Shown: positions 32,015 to 43,423, counted from the first letter of the stretch. The stretch: DNA of 64,000 nucleotides from Prochlorococcus sp. AG-347-M15 (GCA_003281185.1 QCCS01000002.1:62001-126000), one strand, 5' to 3'. Made by a program: numbers and translations. Notes: a model not told the origin generated them from the letters alone.

Positions 32015-33382
32015 TTAAGATACAAGTGTCTCTGGCTTATTTTCAATCAGGTTAGCCAAGTCTTTCAAGAATGAAGCACCATCAGCTCCATAGATCACTC
32101 TGTGATCAGCTGTAAGATTTACTTGCATTATTTTTTTAACAGATATTGAACCATCGCTATTTGCTACAACAGTTGGTTTCGATGATGCTATCGCTAAAAT
32201 CGCACCGGTCCCTGGGGGTAGTATTGCGTCAAATCTATCAACACCAAACATACCAAGGTTAGATAAGGTAAAAGTTCCCGTTGAGTATTCATCTGGTTCT
32301 AATTGTTTTGATCTCGATCTTTTTACGAGATCTTTCCATTCCCTAGATAATTCAAATAAATCAGTATTGCATGGTTCTTTTAATACTGGAGTTATTAGTC
32401 CCCCATCCTCCATTGCAACAGCAACAGCAATATTTATATTTTCTGGATAAGAAATCCCACTTTCTGAAAAGCTTGAGTTAACTTGAGGATGTTTCTTTAG
32501 TGTCTTTGCAACTGCCTTTACAAGTAAAGCAGTCATAGTAACTCCGTTCTGTTTTACCTTTTTGTAGAAATTATCTAATTTATCTGTATTGATAGAGTAA
32601 CCCACCCTAAAACATGGAACTTCTAAACTAGATTCCATATTTTTATTTACTGCTTTTTGAAGAGTATTAAATTGAATTGTTTCTCCAGGATTACCGAAAC
32701 TATTTCCTAAAGTTTCTGGTTTACTTTCAACTCCCAAATTTGCACCAGGAATACTTGCAGGAGAACCACCTTCTCCTATCCATGGTATAGAAACAGGTTG
32801 GCCATTAGCTTTTAAAATATCATCGGCTTGAATCCTTCCGTGAGGGCCAGATCCATGAACTTTTGCTAAATCAACACCCATTTGAGAGGCAAGTTTTTTT
32901 GCTCTTGGAGATGCAATTATCCTCGAAGAAACGTTACTTGTTGCGGCATTAATTTGATCGACATTAAAAGATGAGACAGGCTTTTCACTATTTAAGACGA
33001 CTTCTTCAGCTTCTTTCTTGATATTTTCAGTCTGGACTACTGGTTTTTCTTCAGTTTTATTGCTTACCAATTCCAGTTGGTCTGAAGTTGAGACTTCGGA
33101 TTGATTTCCTTTATTTTGTTCTTGAACAGAAGCTATCTCGTCCTCATTTTCTACAATAAGACCGATAGTTTCTCCAACAGGTGCAGTGCTGCCGGCAGGC
33201 ATTAAAACTGCTGCAAGATATCCATCTTGAAAAGATTCAACATCCATATCTGCCTTATCAGATTCAACAACCAAGACAGATTCTCCTCTTTCCACCTTAT
33301 CTCCCGGATTTTTTAACCATTCCACAATTTTGCCCTCCGTCATAGTAGAACTCAAGGCAGGCATAAATATTTCGTGAGACAT
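32015..33382 (-). CDS. pdhC: pyruvate dehydrogenase E2 (dihydrolipoamide acetyltransferase)
   Basis: lipoyl domain VVESDKADMDVESF; E3-binding ASPRAKKLASQMGVDLAKVHGSGPHGRI; catalytic LTADHRVIYGADGA. Confidence 0.93.
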   Translation of the reverse strand: MSHEIFMPALSSTMTEGKIVEWLKNPGDKVERGESVLVVESDKADMDVESFQDGYLAAVLMPAGSTAPVGETIGLIVENEDEIASVQEQNKGNQSEVSTSDQLELVSNKTEEKPVVQTENIKKEAEEVVLNSEKPVSSFNVDQINAATSNVSSRIIASPRAKKLASQMGVDLAKVHGSGPHGRIQADDILKANGQPVSIPWIGEGGSPASIPGANLGVESKPETLGNSFGNPGETIQFNTLQKAVNKNMESSLEVPCFRVGYSINTDKLDNFYKKVKQNGVTMTALLVKAVAKTLKKHPQVNSSFSESGISYPENINIAVAVAMEDGGLITPVLKEPCNTDLFELSREWKDLVKRSRSKQLEPDEYSTGTFTLSNLGMFGVDRFDAILPPGTGAILAIASSKPTVVANSDGSISVKKIMQVNLTADHRVIYGADGASFLKDLANLIENKPETLVS

Positions 33383-33599
33383 AGGAAATTAGTTATAGCA
33401 ATGGTTTTCAAGGACTGTCTACCAAAGTGTCTACTATTTATGAGGTTAGACGCCTTTTAAACACTTGTTATTATTATACGAAATCATGTTCTCACTGGAA
33501 ACTCTTAAAACTTAAGAAAGTAATAATTTAGATCGATTAGAATTTTAAACTTTCGCAATTAAGATCTACTTATTTTCATCAAAAAAGCTAAACTTTTCT

Positions 33600-34043
33600 C
33601 TAATTATTATCTATAGATTGAATAACTCCGTCTTTAACAATAATAGAGACTTGCATTTTTTCAATAAGATTGTCGCCCACGGTGACATCACAGAAACTAT
33701 CCACTTGCCCTTGATCAACGATATCGTCCATTTTTAATTCGCGAACTTGACTTTGTTGTTGAAGTAAATTTCTTTTTTGTTCTTCAATTTCATTTCGTTT
33801 TGCTGCGACTTGTTGTTGCACCTGACTAACCTGTTCTTGAACTCTTGGATCTAGAGGATTAACCGATTGGGATCTAATATTATTTACTATTTGCTGACCC
33901 TCCTGCTCTAGTTGCGATAATTGCTGATCATTGTTTGAAATTGCTTTACTTAATTCTTTTTCAGCATCTTCCTTCCAAGTTGGTGTAACTACAGCTTTAA
34001 TAGCTATTGAACGCTTTATAGATATTGAGTTTTTTGTTTCCAT
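33600..34043 (-). CDS. YlqD-like protein
   Basis: AVVTPTWKEDAEKEL...QLEQEGQQIV...GDNLIEKMQVSIIVKDGVIQSI. Confidence 0.7.
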   Translation of the reverse strand: METKNSISIKRSIAIKAVVTPTWKEDAEKELSKAISNNDQQLSQLEQEGQQIVNNIRSQSVNPLDPRVQEQVSQVQQQVAAKRNEIEEQKRNLLQQQSQVRELKMDDIVDQGQVDSFCDVTVGDNLIEKMQVSIIVKDGVIQSIDNN

Positions 34044-34081
34044 AAAAAATTAAATTACCTTTTCAATATAAATAAAACAAA

Positions 34082-36025
34082 TCAAATTTTCTTACTAAAT
34101 TTGTTTTCATACATATTTTCTATTTGTAATGAATACTTTTTTTCTATTTCTTTTCTTTTTTGTTTAAGAGTTTGTGTTAATAACCCATTTTCTAGAGTAA
34201 AGGCATCAACAAAATAACAATCTAATATTTGTTCTTCTGATCTTGCTCCTAATCGACTTTTAAGCAAATTATTAATTTGTAATTTGAAAAAAGTACCAAT
34301 ATTCTTATTCAAGTTTAATTTTGAAAGGTCTTCTTCCAAAAACTTGCTTTTAACCAATTCCACATTAGGAACTACAAGGGCTGTTAAACATTTCTTATCT
34401 TGTCCTACTAGTTGAATCTGATTAATAAATTCAGAACTAAGGATTTCAGTCTCTAGCGGATTAGGTTCTATATTTTCACCACTTGATAGCACTATTGTAT
34501 CCTTGGCTCTTCCTGTTATAAAGAGAGAACCATTTGGTATTAGAAAACCTAAATCACCAGTATCAAACCAACCATCCTTGGATAAAACATCTTTTGTAGC
34601 TATTTCATTATTAAGATAACCTTTCATTACTTGCGGTCCCTTAACAAGAATTTTTCCGACTTCTCTGAACTTCAGAATCTTTTTTTTATCATCATTCACT
34701 ATTTTGATTTCAGTAAATGCAAGAGGCTGACCAGATGATCCTCTAACATTTAATTCTCTTCTCCTACAAGTTAATACTGGACTAGTTTCTGTGAGTCCAT
34801 ATCCCACCAAAACATCTACACCTAAAGATTCAAAAAAAAGATCTACATGTTCTGGCAATGCACCTCCACCGTTAATAGGAAATTTCAGTTTTTCTCCGCA
34901 TAGTTGTCTAAGAATATTCGGCCATAAAAAAATAGTAGACAATTTATGTAAAGGATATCGGCTAATAACAGAACCCAGTAAGGGGATTTTTGATTTAAAA
35001 GTTATTTGATTTATATCTATATTTCTTATCTTTCTAAGACTTCTTTTAAAAACCGAACTATTACTTATCAAAAACTTGATAAGTTTTTGCTTTTTGGAAG
35101 GCATTTTTTTCAAAGCCTGAAAAAAACCATCATGTATTGCTTCCCATAGTCTCGGTACAGTAGCCATTACAACAGGTTTTATTTGTGTAATATCATCTTT
35201 AAGAAATTTTGGAATTGTATAGTATTGAGAACAACCGCATGAAAAAAAGAAGTATTCAGCACTTCTCTCATAAGAATGCCAGATAGGCAAAACGCTTAAT
35301 ACAGAGGTCCCTGGTTCTGGATCAGCGATATAAGCTAAATTGATTATTTGATGTAAAAAATTTGCATGAGTCAAAGGCACACCTTTAGGTTTTCCGGTCG
35401 TCCCAGAAGTGTAAAGAATAGTAGCGACGTCATCAATTTTTGGATTAAATTTTTCAAGATTATTATTTTGTGAATTTTCTTTTTCTACTGAACATATAAA
35501 TTCTCTCCAACTTATTAAACTTTCAAATTGTTCATCTTCTAAATTGATTATAAATTTAAGTCTTTTTTTTAATTCCTCTTTGTTGTTTAACTTTTGCCAA
35601 ATTTCCTTAGATTGAACTATTAGTCCTACCGAATTAGAATGTCCAATAATATAGTCTAATTCTACTGAAGGAGAATTAATACCTCTCACTGCATTTATAG
35701 CTCCTAAACGCATTAAGCCTTGATCTACTGCTAGCCATCTTGGAGAATTTTCAGATATTACAGTAACTACATCCCCCTTTTTTAAACCATAATTTTCAAA
35801 AGAAAAAGAGACTTTTGTTATTAAATCAGCCAGCTCAGAATAAGAAAATTTTTCTTTGTATTTCCCTCTTAAATCGCAAACAGCTAAAGTATCACCACAT
35901 TTAAATTTTAATTTTTCCCAAATTTGATCTATATGATCTAGGTGTTTAATAAAATCTCTATTATTGGCAAAATTATTTTTTTTATAAAGAGGTTTGGCTG
36001 CAGGCCAATACGCTAAATTACCCAT
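34082..36025 (-). CDS. AMP-dependent long-chain acyl-CoA/acyl-ACP synthetase
   Basis: TILYTSGTTGKPKGVPLTHANFLHQ, VGYGLTETSPVL, GWFDTGDLGFL. Confidence 0.92.
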   Translation of the reverse strand: MGNLAYWPAAKPLYKKNNFANNRDFIKHLDHIDQIWEKLKFKCGDTLAVCDLRGKYKEKFSYSELADLITKVSFSFENYGLKKGDVVTVISENSPRWLAVDQGLMRLGAINAVRGINSPSVELDYIIGHSNSVGLIVQSKEIWQKLNNKEELKKRLKFIINLEDEQFESLISWREFICSVEKENSQNNNLEKFNPKIDDVATILYTSGTTGKPKGVPLTHANFLHQIINLAYIADPEPGTSVLSVLPIWHSYERSAEYFFFSCGCSQYYTIPKFLKDDITQIKPVVMATVPRLWEAIHDGFFQALKKMPSKKQKLIKFLISNSSVFKRSLRKIRNIDINQITFKSKIPLLGSVISRYPLHKLSTIFLWPNILRQLCGEKLKFPINGGGALPEHVDLFFESLGVDVLVGYGLTETSPVLTCRRRELNVRGSSGQPLAFTEIKIVNDDKKKILKFREVGKILVKGPQVMKGYLNNEIATKDVLSKDGWFDTGDLGFLIPNGSLFITGRAKDTIVLSSGENIEPNPLETEILSSEFINQIQLVGQDKKCLTALVVPNVELVKSKFLEEDLSKLNLNKNIGTFFKLQINNLLKSRLGARSEEQILDCYFVDAFTLENGLLTQTLKQKRKEIEKKYSLQIENMYENKFSKKI

Positions 36026-36057
36026 ATTAAATTGATTTGATTTTGAAATTTTAATTT

Positions 36058-36708
36058 CTATTTTGATACAAAATCAAAATTAAATTCTTCCTGAATGATT
36101 TTTTTAACAATTCTCTTGACTTCTTGAATATTAATATTTTTGTTGTAATCAATCATATTTGCCATCAGACAATTTTCTATTCCGCAAGGAACAATCTTAT
36201 TAAAGTTTTCTAATTCGCAGTCAATATTGATTGAAAATCCATTTATTGTAATCCATCTTTTACAACCAATTCCAATTGAAGCAATTTTCTTATTCCCTAT
36301 CCAAACGCCAGTGAAACCCTCTCTTGAATGACAATCTATATTAAAATTTCCAAGAATTTTTATAATAATTTCTTCAATTTTTCTTAAATACCAATTTAAA
36401 TCTTTATTAAAATTTTTCAAATCTAAAACCAAATACGTTACTAATTGTCCTGGCATATGGCAAGTAACCTCACCACCTCTATCAATCTTAAAAACATCAT
36501 AATTATCATAATTTAGAGAAAATAATAAATTATCGTAATTAGATCCTCTACCTAACGTATAACAGAGTTGATGCTCACCTATCCAAATAAAATCAGGTTT
36601 AGAGTTATCTAAAATCAATGCCTCCTGATATTCTTTTTGTAATTTATAAACATCATTGAAAAAAGAAATATTATCAGGTTGTTTAATTATTGCTGTTCTT
36701 TTAACCAT
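36058..36708 (-). CDS. lipB: octanoyltransferase LipB
   Basis: [42 protein letters not shown]. Confidence 0.94.
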   Translation of the reverse strand: MVKRTAIIKQPDNISFFNDVYKLQKEYQEALILDNSKPDFIWIGEHQLCYTLGRGSNYDNLLFSLNYDNYDVFKIDRGGEVTCHMPGQLVTYLVLDLKNFNKDLNWYLRKIEEIIIKILGNFNIDCHSREGFTGVWIGNKKIASIGIGCKRWITINGFSINIDCELENFNKIVPCGIENCLMANMIDYNKNINIQEVKRIVKKIIQEEFNFDFVSK

Positions 36709-36752
36709 ATTTAAGTAGATTTAGAAAGTAAGTAAATATTTTTAGATTTGTT

Positions 36753-37337
36753 ATGAAAATTTTAATTCATGGGAAAAATCTTGAGCTCACTGGAGCATTA
36801 AAAGAATATACTGAGGCAAAGATAGAAAAAGCAACACATCACTATAAGGATATCGTTAAAGAGGCAGACATACACCTTTCAATAGAAAAAAATCCAAGAG
36901 TCGCCTTCCAGACTGCAGAAGTTACAATTTTTGCGAATGGAACTGTTATTAGAGCCGAAGAAAAAACTGAAAATCTATACTCAAGCATTGATTTAGTTTC
37001 AAATAAACTTTGTAGAAAATTACGTAAATATAAAGAAAGAAACAAGAAAACAATTCACAATAATCAATTTAAAAATAAAGAGTCTTTCCTAATTGAAACT
37101 ACGGAATCAAGTTTTTTAGATGAAGCTTTACCTAAAGAAGGAATAGAAGCAAGTCTGCCTGAGCCATCTATAAAAAATAAATACTTTGAAATGAATCCAA
37201 TTTCATCAGAAGAAGCAAGAAAACAATTAGATCTAATTGATCATGATTTTTATGTTTTTCGAAATAAAAAAAATAATGAACTTCAAGTTATATATAAAAG
37301 AAATCATGGAGGTTATGGACTGATTCAATCTAAATAA
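36753..37337 (+). CDS. hpf: ribosome hibernation promoting factor (long HPF/LrtA)
   Basis: N-terminal S30AE domain; C-terminal MNPISSEEARKQLDLIDHDFYVFRNKKNNELQVIYKRNHGGYGLI. Confidence 0.92.
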   Translation: MKILIHGKNLELTGALKEYTEAKIEKATHHYKDIVKEADIHLSIEKNPRVAFQTAEVTIFANGTVIRAEEKTENLYSSIDLVSNKLCRKLRKYKERNKKTIHNNQFKNKESFLIETTESSFLDEALPKEGIEASLPEPSIKNKYFEMNPISSEEARKQLDLIDHDFYVFRNKKNNELQVIYKRNHGGYGLIQSK

Positions 37338-37344
37338 CTTTTCA

Positions 37345-38004
37345 ATGCCAAATATTGAATATGAATTAAACGAGAAAATTCATGCCATTATTATTAACCC
37401 TTATCTAACTTGGGAAGATTTCTGCAGGAATTGCGATTTAATAAAAAAATATAATATCAAGAATATTTCTACTTCACTTAATTATTTAGATTATTTTAGA
37501 AATCGTTTGGGCAATTATAGTGCAAACATAAACGCACTCATTTCTTACCCTTTAGCAGATTTACCAGTTACATTTATTGAAGAATTAGTTAATTTTGCAA
37601 AAGATAAAGGGGCTAACGGAATTGAATATATCCCAAACTTTATCAATTTATCCAAAAGAAACTCAGAAACTTTCGCTACTGAAATTGAGCAAGTGCAGTT
37701 ATCTGGATTACCAGTTTCAATAATCATAAATAAATCAAAACTACAAAAAGAAGTTTTGTATGATGCGATAGAAATATCTTTGGAATTAGGAATAAAAAAT
37801 TTTCAATTTGGGGACGGGTTTGGTCCTCCTATTACATTAAATGATGTCGGGGAAATATTAAAAATAACGGGCTCACAAAATCACATCAAAGTTGTAGGTG
37901 GTATAAAAAAACTATCACAAGTTATTGATTTATTTGATAGTGGAGTTAGTTACGTCGGAACTTCTAACTTTTGTGAGATTTTTCAAGAAGTAAAGGTTAT
38001 TTAA
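37345..38004 (+). CDS. deoC: deoxyribose-phosphate aldolase-like
   Basis: ISYPLADLPVTFIEELVNFAKDKGANGIEYIPN...IKVVGGIKKLSQVIDLFDSGVSYVGTSN. Confidence 0.8.
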   Translation: MPNIEYELNEKIHAIIINPYLTWEDFCRNCDLIKKYNIKNISTSLNYLDYFRNRLGNYSANINALISYPLADLPVTFIEELVNFAKDKGANGIEYIPNFINLSKRNSETFATEIEQVQLSGLPVSIIINKSKLQKEVLYDAIEISLELGIKNFQFGDGFGPPITLNDVGEILKITGSQNHIKVVGGIKKLSQVIDLFDSGVSYVGTSNFCEIFQEVKVI

Positions 38005-38790
38005 ATGTCTGGTTCTGGTGAGTGCAGACTAGAAGGTCTCTGTATTAAAGCTTCTCCATTAGGCGAGAATGATAGATTAATAACTATTCTCACTGATGAG
38101 CAAGGGATTGTTAGATTAGCGGTACCTGGTGCTAGACGTCCAAAAAGTAGTCTTGCCGCAGCTACTCCATTAACATATTTAAGTCTGCAGATTTTTGGGA
38201 AAAGAGATCTTAAATCTGTACGTCAAATTAAAATATTAAAAAGCTATTCTGGTCTAGGGAAAAATATTGAATGTCTTGCAGCCGCGCAAGCTATAACCGA
38301 ATTAACTTTTTTATTAGTAGGTAATAATGACAAGCAACAAAACTATTTATCTTGTGTTCTTGCACATCTAGATAGGATTTATTTGTATAAAGAATCTAAA
38401 GAAGAAGATATTAAAATGCTCTCAATGAGTATTCAATCTTTAATCCACCTATTAGCCGTTGGAGGTATAAATTTACCAATTCATCATTGTTGTAAAACTG
38501 GAGAACCTATTATTCCGCCTTTAGGAAATTGGGAATGGAGTTGTTATTATTTGCCAAGTGAAGGGTTTTCGTCCATGGAAGATCCTCAAAGTAATCTAAA
38601 AATAAATGCATCTGAAGTTGCTCTATTACAGAGACTCCTTTTCCCCGAATTACCAATAAAATCTAATGGAGAGTTATTGGGGCCTAAAAAAGTCTGGCTT
38701 AAAATATTATTCATTATTGAGACATGGATCTCTTCTCAATTAGAGAGGGATCTATCTTCACTAAAAATGTTGAGAGAAATATATAGTTAG
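38005..38790 (+). CDS. recO: DNA repair protein RecO
   Basis: EGLCIKASPLGENDRLITILTDEQGIVRLAVPGARRPKSS. Confidence 0.92.
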   Translation: MSGSGECRLEGLCIKASPLGENDRLITILTDEQGIVRLAVPGARRPKSSLAAATPLTYLSLQIFGKRDLKSVRQIKILKSYSGLGKNIECLAAAQAITELTFLLVGNNDKQQNYLSCVLAHLDRIYLYKESKEEDIKMLSMSIQSLIHLLAVGGINLPIHHCCKTGEPIIPPLGNWEWSCYYLPSEGFSSMEDPQSNLKINASEVALLQRLLFPELPIKSNGELLGPKKVWLKILFIIETWISSQLERDLSSLKMLREIYS

Positions 38791-38875
38791 CATTTTTATG
38801 AAGCATTAAAGAATTTAAAAAATATGATCATGGCACCTTTGCCTGTTAACTTAATAAATAGTTAATTCAATTAAT

Positions 38876-40030
38876 GTGGTTCATATTGCCTGGTTAGGGA
38901 AAAAATCACCTTTTTGTGGAAATGTAACCTACGGTAATTCAACTACTAAAGAATTAAAGGCCAGAGGGCATAAAATTAGTTTTATTCATTTCGACAATGC
39001 CTCTAGTGCAAATTTATCAACCCCATTATTTCTGGCAAATGATCCTGATGTAAGTCTCCCATATTTAATTAAATCTCAGGTTTATACAATACCCTCTCCA
39101 AGAGCAGAAAAAGAGCTAAGGCTATCATTGAAAAGATTAAAACCTGACATAGTACATGCAAGCCTAACTTTATCTCCTTTAGACTTTAGACTTCCAGAGC
39201 TTTGTAATGAAATTAATGTTCCTCTTATAGGAACATTTCATCCACCATTTGATGCAAAAAATAGAAATCTAACTGCGAGCACTCAACAATTAACATATCA
39301 ACTTTATGCTCCCTCTTTGGCAAAGTTCGATAAAATAATTATTTTTTCTGAACCTCAAAAAAATGTTCTTGAGAAATTAGGAGTACCTAAAGAAAAACAA
39401 ATAATTATTCCAAACGGTGTTGATGAAAATATTTGGAAACCTTTTTGTGAAAAAAGTAAAAAATATGATCAGGTAAAAAACAAACTTGGAAATGAAAGAA
39501 TATTTTTATATATGGGAAGGATTGCAAATGAGAAAAATATCGAGGCACTGTTACGTTCTTGGCGCAAAACAAAAACTCAAAATTGCAAATTAGTTATTGT
39601 TGGGGATGGACCAATGAAGCCAACACTTGAAAATAGTTTTTCTAACCTTGGTAATGAGAAATTAATTTGGTGGGGTGCCGAATTAGATTTAGAAACTAGG
39701 ATAGCTATAATGCAAATTGCAGAAGTATTTTTCTTACCAAGCTTAGTAGAAGGTTTATCATTATCACTTTTAGAGGCAATGTCTGCTGGTACTGCTTGTG
39801 TAGCTACAGATGCCGGAGCCGATGGTGAAGTTTTAGATAAAGGAGCAGGAATAGTAATTTCAACTGATAATGTTGCTGCACAACTAAAGACTATCATTCC
39901 GATTCTGGTAGAACACCCTTCATTTACAAAAGATCTAGGACAGAAAGCTAGAAAAAGAGTACTTGAAAGATATACGATTTCCAAAAATATAAATTCGCTT
40001 GAAAAAGTTTATATGGAATTAAAAAATTAA
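38876..40030 (+). CDS. GT4-type glycosyltransferase, GTG start
   Basis: YMGRIANEKNIEALLRSWRKTKTQNCKLVIVGDGPMKPTL, FFLPSLVEGLSLSLLEAMSAGTACVATDAGA. Confidence 0.9.
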   Translation: MVHIAWLGKKSPFCGNVTYGNSTTKELKARGHKISFIHFDNASSANLSTPLFLANDPDVSLPYLIKSQVYTIPSPRAEKELRLSLKRLKPDIVHASLTLSPLDFRLPELCNEINVPLIGTFHPPFDAKNRNLTASTQQLTYQLYAPSLAKFDKIIIFSEPQKNVLEKLGVPKEKQIIIPNGVDENIWKPFCEKSKKYDQVKNKLGNERIFLYMGRIANEKNIEALLRSWRKTKTQNCKLVIVGDGPMKPTLENSFSNLGNEKLIWWGAELDLETRIAIMQIAEVFFLPSLVEGLSLSLLEAMSAGTACVATDAGADGEVLDKGAGIVISTDNVAAQLKTIIPILVEHPSFTKDLGQKARKRVLERYTISKNINSLEKVYMELKN

Positions 40031-40039
40031 TTTGAGAAA

Positions 40040-40852
40040 CTAACTAAACTCTTTACTTCGGTTACTAGCTGAAACTATTGATTCAATTAATGCTGACCTA
40101 ACACTCTTTTTTTCTAGAACCCTTAAAGCTGAAATAGTTGTTCCTCCAGGAGAGGTTACTAAATTTTTAAGCTCTGTAGTAGTTAGTTTTTTTTCTTTTA
40201 TTAAACTTATAGTTCCTAGTATCATTTCCATAACAAGTTCTTCTGAAAGCATTTTTGGCAATCCACCACTTAATCCTCCATCACTTAATGCTTCTATAAA
40301 AAGAGCAATAATTGCTGGGGCCGATGAAGTTAAAGCTAAAAAGATATCAAGGTAATCTTCAGTAAATTCGTAAATCTTACTGGTATTTTCAAATAATTTT
40401 TTTGTAAATTCTTTCTGATCTTTGGTAATTTTTTCGCCCCAAGCAATTCCCGTTAAACCTTTTCCAACAGTTATTGGAATGTTTGTAACAACTCTCACAC
40501 ATTTATGATTAGGAAATTTTTGAGTAAGTTTGTTTATTGAAACTCCAGCAAGAATTGAAACCAATAAATTATCCTTGGTTTTTATATTGTCAGCCTCAGT
40601 TATATCTTTAAGTTGTTGGGGTTTTACTGAGAGAAGTTTAAAATTACAATCCCATATTATTTTTGAGTCTTTAGAGCTTGATTCGAAGACATTTATTTTG
40701 TATATATAGTTTTTCTTTATGTTTTCTAAACTTTTTTTCGAATTTACTACACAAAAGACATTCTCTGGCAGAATTAATTTTCTATCTAAAAGGGGAGTTA
40801 TTATAGCTTTTGCAATATTTCCAAAACCAATAATCGCAATTTTATCTGTCAC
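40040..40852 (-). CDS. proC: pyrroline-5-carboxylate reductase
   Basis: IAIIGFGNIAKAII; ALTSSAPAIIALFIEALSDGGLSGGLP; VTSPGGTTISALRVLE. Confidence 0.92.
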   Translation of the reverse strand: MTDKIAIIGFGNIAKAIITPLLDRKLILPENVFCVVNSKKSLENIKKNYIYKINVFESSSKDSKIIWDCNFKLLSVKPQQLKDITEADNIKTKDNLLVSILAGVSINKLTQKFPNHKCVRVVTNIPITVGKGLTGIAWGEKITKDQKEFTKKLFENTSKIYEFTEDYLDIFLALTSSAPAIIALFIEALSDGGLSGGLPKMLSEELVMEMILGTISLIKEKKLTTTELKNLVTSPGGTTISALRVLEKKSVRSALIESIVSASNRSKEFS

Positions 40853-40859
40853 AGATTAT

Positions 40860-41435
40860 TCATGAAAACGCACTCAATTTAGAATTACCCCATGCTGGTT
40901 CAGGAGCAGCGTTATTTTCCAAACTAAATTGTTTTGTATTTTTTGAAGTCATACTGGAAGGAGAAGCTTCTTCTGGTGATGAACTAGTTACATTTACACA
41001 ACTTGGAGCAAAAAGAAAAATACTTTCACCCACTCTCTCTTGATGTCCATCAATTGCATATGTTCCCCCGGCAATAAAATCAACTGCTCTTTGAGCCTGA
41101 TCAGGATCCATCATAGTTAAATTAAGGATCACAGTTTTTCTCTCTCTTAAGGCTTGTATAGCTTGAGGCATCTCATCGAAACTTCTTGGTTCCATTAAAC
41201 TTACTTCTGAGGATGAATTTGAAATTCCAGGCATTCCTACAACTTTCGATGATTTATTGTGATTCATGAAATCGAATGGATTTGAATTTGCAAGAGCATT
41301 TGACTTTTTTTCATTTTGTTTGAAATCATTAATATCATTTAATTCATCCTCTAATGGATAATCTAAATCATCAAAATCCTCATCGAGATATTCGTCCCCA
41401 GCAACAACTGCCTTTAATCTAGAAATAAGTGACAC
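40860..41435 (-). CDS. sepF: cell division protein SepF
   Basis: [64 protein letters not shown]. Confidence 0.95.
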   Translation of the reverse strand: MSLISRLKAVVAGDEYLDEDFDDLDYPLEDELNDINDFKQNEKKSNALANSNPFDFMNHNKSSKVVGMPGISNSSSEVSLMEPRSFDEMPQAIQALRERKTVILNLTMMDPDQAQRAVDFIAGGTYAIDGHQERVGESIFLFAPSCVNVTSSSPEEASPSSMTSKNTKQFSLENNAAPEPAWGNSKLSAFS

Positions 41436-41585
41436 CTTTTAAATCCTCTTGAAATTGATTACTAAGGTATAAAAACCTTAAGTAATAGATTCATTTTTTA
41501 AATGAATAAACTACCTATACTTAAATAACGTTACTTGTACTTTACTGCAAGTTTATAGATAAGATTTTTATAAAAAAATAACTAA

Positions 41586-42221
41586 TTAAGATCTTTGTCC
41601 AAAAATTAATGATCCTAACCTTATCCAAGTTGAACCAGCTTCAACAGCTTCCTGCCAATCCCCTGACATTCCCATTGAACAATCTGGAAGTTGAAGTGAA
41701 TCAGCTAGGGAGCGACATTTTTTAAACAATTCTAAATTTTGTTTTGAGCTAAGCCCTTTAGGATTAATAGTCATCAAACCAGTTAATCTAATATTTTTCA
41801 ATTCTTGAATTTCTCGCCATTTCATCATTAAAAAGTCAGGATTTAAACCTCCTTTAGTAGGGTCATTACTAAACTTAACCTGCAACATAATTATTGGATT
41901 TTTCATCTCTTCGCATGAAATATTAGAAATTTTTTGCAACTTTTCGAATGAATCTACTGAATGAATGTATTGAAAATTTTGCACAATCTTTTTTATTTTA
42001 TTGCTTTGTATTCGTCCAATAAAGTGCCAATGGATTTGTTTAAAGTCTTTCAAGATCAATTGCTTCTCGAAAGCTTCTTGGAACTTACTCTCACCAAAAT
42101 CATTTTGACCTATATCTTGAATAGTCTTGATTTCTTGACTTTTAAATCCTTTACTTACGGCAAGAATATTTACATTAGATGGGATTTTATTTTTTATTTC
42201 TAAATAATTTGAAAGGTTCAC
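41586..42221 (-). CDS. pipY: PLP-binding YggS/PipY protein
   Basis: VNILAVSKGFKSQEI, IHWHFIGRIQSNKIKKIV, LTGLMTINP, SMGMSGDWQEAVEAGSTWIRLGSLIFG; next to pipX. Confidence 0.93.
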   Translation of the reverse strand: MNLSNYLEIKNKIPSNVNILAVSKGFKSQEIKTIQDIGQNDFGESKFQEAFEKQLILKDFKQIHWHFIGRIQSNKIKKIVQNFQYIHSVDSFEKLQKISNISCEEMKNPIIMLQVKFSNDPTKGGLNPDFLMMKWREIQELKNIRLTGLMTINPKGLSSKQNLELFKKCRSLADSLQLPDCSMGMSGDWQEAVEAGSTWIRLGSLIFGQRS

Positions 42222-42224
42222 CTA

Positions 42225-42491
42225 TTATAAAAAAGTTTGTGTGAATAAATTTTCCCATTTAGAAAGCTCTTCAGATCCCTTTCTTCTTGCTTTTTGAAGA
42301 TTTAATTCGGCCTGATTACGGGCATCTAAATAAGGTATCACTTCAAAAAAAACTTCTCTTTGCCTAATTTCCACCAAGAAGAACATTTTTTGAGCATATA
42401 ATGTCGCATAGATATCTCTGCCGTCGTTTCCCGGAGATACTTGATACAACATTCCAAATGTTGGGTGGTTTAAATAACGTTCAGAACTCAA
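42225..42491 (-). CDS. pipX: PII-interacting protein PipX
   Basis: ERYLNHPTFGMLYQVSPGNDGRDIYATLYAQKMFFLVEIR. Confidence 0.95.
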   Translation of the reverse strand: MSSERYLNHPTFGMLYQVSPGNDGRDIYATLYAQKMFFLVEIRQREVFFEVIPYLDARNQAELNLQKARRKGSEELSKWENLFTQTFL

Positions 42492-42508
42492 ACTAAATTT
42501 ACTGTTAT

Positions 42509-43423
42509 TTATAATGCACCATACAGTTTTCTAAGAAAAATTGCTATGCAAATAAAACAAATCGATAATGTATTAACAATTACATTAAGAGATGTAGAAG
42601 GATAAGAAGTTTTAAATCTATCAGTTTGTATATAAATTTTTTTCTTAGATAGCAATGATTCTGATCCTTGATCAATTCTCAAAAATATATTCTGAAATAA
42701 TCTTTCCACCAAAATAAGTAATAGATTAAAAGATTTCTTAAATCCTAAATTTCGGAAATTTATTGATCTAACAGAAACTGATCTAATAATATTTTGTAAT
42801 TCTTCTTGAACTAAAGGAATAAAACGTAATGCAATTAATAACTGAAAAAGCCACTTACTTATTGGCAATCCAATTTTCCTAAATGGATACATAAACCAAC
42901 TTAAGCCCCACACAATGTCTTCTTGTAATGTAGTTAAAAGCATCAAATTCACACTGTGAATAACAGTAAATATCAAAGTAGAGGTTTTAATCCCTAGTTC
43001 AAAAGCTTTTCTTGATAAGTTAAAAGGACCAAAATTTATAAAAAATACCTTCTGCGAGGGAATTTGCAAAATATTCCATTTTTTATAGCTTTCCATTACT
43101 ACTTGCAATTCGTTAGGGTTTCTTAAAATTCCATCAAGAGATTGAATATCAGAAGAAGCAAGAATTGATATACATCCAATAAATAAAGATAAACATGAGA
43201 GAAAAAATAATGATCGCCACCAGACTCTAGATGGCAATAAACTTAAAAAAGTTATTAATAGTAAGCAACCCACTAAACTCAATCTCCATATCGGACCTGC
43301 CCATATTGGAGTTATTAAAAATATCATTACTATAATTATTTTTAATCTACTATCTATAATTCTTAGCCAACTTCTATTGCCATAAACGTATTGACCAACA
43401 GAAAATTTGGTTAGTAAATTCAT
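42509..43423 (-). CDS. energy-coupling factor T-component-like (CbiQ/EcfT family) membrane protein
   Basis: multi-TM; LDSRLKIIIVMIF-type N-terminus and LIALRFIPLVQEELQNIIRS. Confidence 0.82.
   Translation of the reverse strand: MNLLTKFSVGQYVYGNRSWLRIIDSRLKIIIVMIFLITPIWAGPIWRLSLVGCLLLITFLSLLPSRVWWRSLFFLSCLSLFIGCISILASSDIQSLDGILRNPNELQVVMESYKKWNILQIPSQKVFFINFGPFNLSRKAFELGIKTSTLIFTVIHSVNLMLLTTLQEDIVWGLSWFMYPFRKIGLPISKWLFQLLIALRFIPLVQEELQNIIRSVSVRSINFRNLGFKKSFNLLLILVERLFQNIFLRIDQGSESLLSKKKIYIQTDRFKTSYPSTSLNVIVNTLSICFICIAIFLRKLYGAL

Noticed and set aside
39577-39984. 135-aa antisense ORF in the GT4 gene
   Set aside because: Opposite an unambiguous glycosyltransferase; composition is a shadow artefact.
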